Origin: an uncultured Muribaculaceae bacterium
GTDB lineage: Bacteria > Bacteroidota > Bacteroidia > Bacteroidales > Muribaculaceae
DNA length: 27,125 nucleotides
Reading direction: 5' to 3'
Assembly: GCA_910578365.1 (NCBI GenBank)
Contig: CAJTRC010000032.1
Span: 1-27,125 of the forward strand
The notes beneath the pieces were generated by a model that saw only the letters and a list, made by a program, of their open reading frames with translations, did not search any database and was not told where the DNA came from. Shown in pieces: positions 24,789 through 27,125 of this stretch. The translations under genes were made by a program, and so were the position numbers. How positions within the stretch are numbered: position 1 is the stretch's first letter; each line of letters begins with the position of its first letter.

Positions 24789-26918
24789 ATGAGACCTGAT
24801 TTTAAATCCGTAAATATCGAAAAAGACGCCTTCGGCGCAGCTCACCAGGCTCCTGCCGCCGGCGAAGAGTGGCTCACGCCCGAACTCATTCCCGTGAAGC
24901 CCGTATACACTAAATCCGACCTCGAGGGCCTTGAGCACCTCAACTATATGTCGGGCATCCCCCCCTTCCTGCGTGGACCGTACAGCGCCATGTACCCACT
25001 GCGCCCCTGGACAATCCGCCAGTACGCAGGCTTCTCCACCGCAGCCGAATCGAACGCCTTCTACCGCCGTAACCTCGCTTCCGGCCAGAAGGGTCTGTCG
25101 GTTGCATTCGACCTTGCCACTCACCGCGGCTATGACGCCGACCACGAACGTGTGGTAGGCGACGTAGGTAAGGCCGGTGTGTCAATCTGCTCTATCGAAG
25201 ACATGAAAGTGCTCTTCGACGGTATACCCTTGAACAAGATGTCGGTGTCTATGACCATGAACGGCGCAGTACTCCCCGTACTCGCATTCTACATCAACGC
25301 CGGCCTCGAACAGGGCGCCAAGCTCGAAGAAATGGCCGGTACCATCCAGAACGACATTCTTAAGGAATTCATGGTGCGTAATACCTACATCTACCCGCCG
25401 GAATTCTCCATGCGCATTATCGCCGATATCTTCGAGTACACCTCGCAGAACATGCCCAAGTTCAACTCTATCTCCATCTCGGGCTATCACATGCAGGAAG
25501 CAGGCGCTACCTGCGACATCGAGCTGGCATATACCCTGGCCGACGGTCTGGAATACCTCCGCGCAGGTGTCAACGCAGGCATGGATATCGACGCTTTCGC
25601 TCCCCGTCTGTCGTTCTTCTGGGCTATCGGCATGAACTACTTTATGGAAGTTGCCAAGATGCGTGCCGCACGTATGCTCTGGGCCAAGATTGTAAAGCAG
25701 TTCAACCCCAAGAACCCCAAATCGCTTGCCCTGCGTACACACTCGCAGACCTCCGGATGGTCGCTCACCGAACAGGATCCCTTCAACAACGTAGGCCGTA
25801 CCTGTATCGAGGCTATGGGCGCCGCTCTGGGCCACACACAGTCGCTCCACACCAACGCCCTCGACGAAGCTATCGCTCTGCCTACCGACTTCTCGGCTCG
25901 TATCGCACGTAACACCCAGATTTATATCCAGGAAGAAACCCAGGTAACCAAAGCTATCGATCCCTGGGGCGGCAGCTACTATGTGGAAGCCCTCACCAAC
26001 GAAATCGCTCACCGGGCATGGGAACACATTCAGGAAATCGAGAAGCTCGGCGGCATGGCAAAGGCTATCGAAACCGGTCTGCCCAAGCTCCGTATCGAAG
26101 AAGCTGCTGCACGTACTCAGGCACGCATCGACTCCGGCCGTCAGACTATCGTAGGTATTAACAAATACCGTCTTGACCACGAAGACCCCATCGATATCCT
26201 CGAAATCGACAACACCGAAGTACGCAAAGAGCAGATTGAACGCCTCAACGATGTGAAAGCTCACCGCGACGAAGCAAAAGTACAGGAAGCCCTCAAGGCA
26301 ATCACCGAATGTGTGCGCACCAAGGAAGGCAACCTCCTCGACCTCGCTGTGAAAGCAGCCGGTCTGCGCGCTACCCTCGGCGAAATTTCCGACGCCTGCG
26401 AAGATGTTGTAGGCCGTTACAAAGCAGTAATCAGAACTATCTCAGGAGTGTATTCAGCAGAAACCAAGCAGGACCCCGACTTCCTGCAGGCCCGCCAGAT
26501 GTGCGAGGAATTCGCCAAACGCGAAGGCCGCCAGCCCCGTATTATGATTGCCAAGATGGGCCAGGACGGCCACGACCGCGGCGCCAAAGTTGTTGCAACC
26601 GGCTATGCCGACTGCGGTTTCGACGTCGACATGGGCCCGCTGTTCCAGACTCCCGCCGAGGCTGCACGTCAGGCTGTGGAGAACGACGTTCACATCCTTG
26701 GCGTTTCGTCGCTCGCCGCAGGTCACAAGACCCTCATTCCTCAGGTAATCGAAGAACTGCGCAAGCTCGGCCGCGAGGACATCATGGTTACCGCCGGCGG
26801 TGTTATCCCCGCACAGGACTATGACTTCCTATACAAAGCCGGTGTGGCTGCCATCTTCGGCCCCGGTTCCCGCATTCCCGCATCGGCAATCAAGATGCTG
26901 GAACTGCTCAGCGAATAA
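24789..26918 (+). CDS. mutB: Methylmalonyl-CoA mutase large (alpha) subunit
   Basis: MutB is the catalytic, adenosylcobalamin-binding subunit. The 709-residue protein contains the substrate-binding barrel (about 50-420, with RPWTIRQYAGFSTAAESNAFYRRNL, SGYHMQEAGA and RTHSQTSGWSLTEQDPFNN) and the C-terminal B12 domain. The cobalamin motif is GQDGHDRGAKV, with D593 and the lower-ligand histidine H595, followed by GVSSLAAGHKTL and TAGGVIP. Length is normal. No mutase chaperone (meaB/argK) or epimerase gene lies within the window. A very strong terminator hairpin follows the stop codon, so the unit is mutA-mutB. Confidence 0.98.
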   Translation: MRPDFKSVNIEKDAFGAAHQAPAAGEEWLTPELIPVKPVYTKSDLEGLEHLNYMSGIPPFLRGPYSAMYPLRPWTIRQYAGFSTAAESNAFYRRNLASGQKGLSVAFDLATHRGYDADHERVVGDVGKAGVSICSIEDMKVLFDGIPLNKMSVSMTMNGAVLPVLAFYINAGLEQGAKLEEMAGTIQNDILKEFMVRNTYIYPPEFSMRIIADIFEYTSQNMPKFNSISISGYHMQEAGATCDIELAYTLADGLEYLRAGVNAGMDIDAFAPRLSFFWAIGMNYFMEVAKMRAARMLWAKIVKQFNPKNPKSLALRTHSQTSGWSLTEQDPFNNVGRTCIEAMGAALGHTQSLHTNALDEAIALPTDFSARIARNTQIYIQEETQVTKAIDPWGGSYYVEALTNEIAHRAWEHIQEIEKLGGMAKAIETGLPKLRIEEAAARTQARIDSGRQTIVGINKYRLDHEDPIDILEIDNTEVRKEQIERLNDVKAHRDEAKVQEALKAITECVRTKEGNLLDLAVKAAGLRATLGEISDACEDVVGRYKAVIRTISGVYSAETKQDPDFLQARQMCEEFAKREGRQPRIMIAKMGQDGHDRGAKVVATGYADCGFDVDMGPLFQTPAEAARQAVENDVHILGVSSLAAGHKTLIPQVIEELRKLGREDIMVTAGGVIPAQDYDFLYKAGVAAIFGPGSRIPASAIKMLELLSE

Positions 26919-26931
26919 TAAAGAGCATCAC

Positions 26932-26988
26932 ATAATATAAAAAAGCACGCGAGTCAAATTGATTGACTCGCGTGCTTTTTTATATTAT
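26932..26988. terminator. Intrinsic terminator after mutB, perfect 26-bp inverted repeat
   Basis: Bases 26932-26957 and 26963-26988 are exact reverse complements around a five-base loop. The GC-rich centre of the stem is flanked by an A-run on the left and a T-run on the right, so the hairpin can end transcription from either direction. It begins 13 bases after the mutB stop codon. Confidence 0.92.
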
Positions 26989-27125
26989 ATTGCTGTCCGG
27001 TAAAACTTTGACATGATAGGAAATGGACTATTTTTATCTCATACAGCATGAAACAGACTCGTATAGATGTCTTTTAAGGGCTTTTTGATGCTTAATGCTA
27101 CCAATTTCACATCGCCTCAAATGAC
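26989..27125. other. AT-rich right edge with a possible truncated reading frame
   Basis: Past the terminator there is no gene I can identify. A plus-strand frame opens at an ATG at 27067 after an in-frame TAG (27064-27066) and stays open to the window end (19 codons); an internal ATG at 27088 is an alternative start. The sequence is more AT-rich than the rest of the window and could be the end of an insertion sequence or just an intergenic leader. This cannot be settled from what is visible. Confidence 0.2.

Noticed and set aside
25182..26264. Long minus-strand open frame (360 codons) opposite mutB
   Set aside because: It is the mirror of a well-conserved mutase subunit and lacks any recognisable domain.
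1..27125. CRISPR array, tRNA or rRNA genes, or prophage
   Set aside because: No regularly spaced direct repeats, no tRNA cloverleaf or rRNA-like stretch, and no phage structural genes were seen on reading through the window.

Overview
The window looks like a chromosomal segment from the order Bacteroidales, probably Muribaculaceae or a close relative. Three things point there. Promoters follow the Bacteroidetes pattern (TTTG at -33, TAnnTTTG at -7) and Shine-Dalgarno sequences are essentially absent. Several proteins (DUF4954, a fur-purA pair, split methylmalonyl-CoA mutase, pyrB-pyrI followed by a flavin reductase and glyA) match Bacteroidales families and gene orders. Base composition is moderately GC-rich, unlike AT-rich Bacteroides. 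The family placement is inference.

Layout, left to right. (a) 1-2088: nadC (NAD synthesis) on the minus strand with a textbook promoter; a small, AT-rich DUF2185/Imm33-like gene, also on the minus strand; then rlmH (ribosome methylation) on the plus strand. (b) 2085-6238: a minus-strand five-gene cluster read in the order ECF-type sigma factor, four-TM membrane protein (candidate anti-sigma factor), secreted GHL10 glycoside-hydrolase-like protein, family 2 glycosyltransferase, HAD phosphatase. Gaps and overlaps are only a few bases, so it is probably one envelope or glycan-related operon with its own sigma factor. (c) 6370-13829: a plus-strand run of seven tightly packed or overlapping genes, pyrB, pyrI, flavin reductase, glyA, ispD, recG and a CCA-adding-type nucleotidyltransferase with a degenerate HD motif. 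(d) 13981-17910: a Crp/Fnr-type regulator, then a Fur-family regulator whose 3' end overlaps the GTG start of purA, then a DUF1015 gene followed by a strong hairpin. (e) 18047-21108: a DUF4954 protein overlapping an exported Ntn-hydrolase (C45 type). (f) 21095-22735: a single-gene menD transcription unit on the minus strand, its 3' end overlapping that of the hydrolase. (g) 22922-26918: mutA and mutB, the two subunits of methylmalonyl-CoA mutase (succinate to propionate route), with a consensus promoter and a very long perfect terminator hairpin. The last ~135 bases are more AT-rich and hold no gene that can be identified with confidence.

Most of the window is core metabolism: pyrimidine, purine, one-carbon, isoprenoid, NAD, menaquinone and propionate pathways, plus DNA repair and RNA maturation. 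I see no defence island, CRISPR array, tRNA, rRNA or complete mobile element. The less-explained parts are the sigma-factor operon, the lone DUF2185 gene, the DUF1015 and DUF4954 genes, a cysteine-rich linker in MutA, a missing HD histidine in the nucleotidyltransferase, and the fur/purA overlap. I found nothing that I can defend as a wholly new system.
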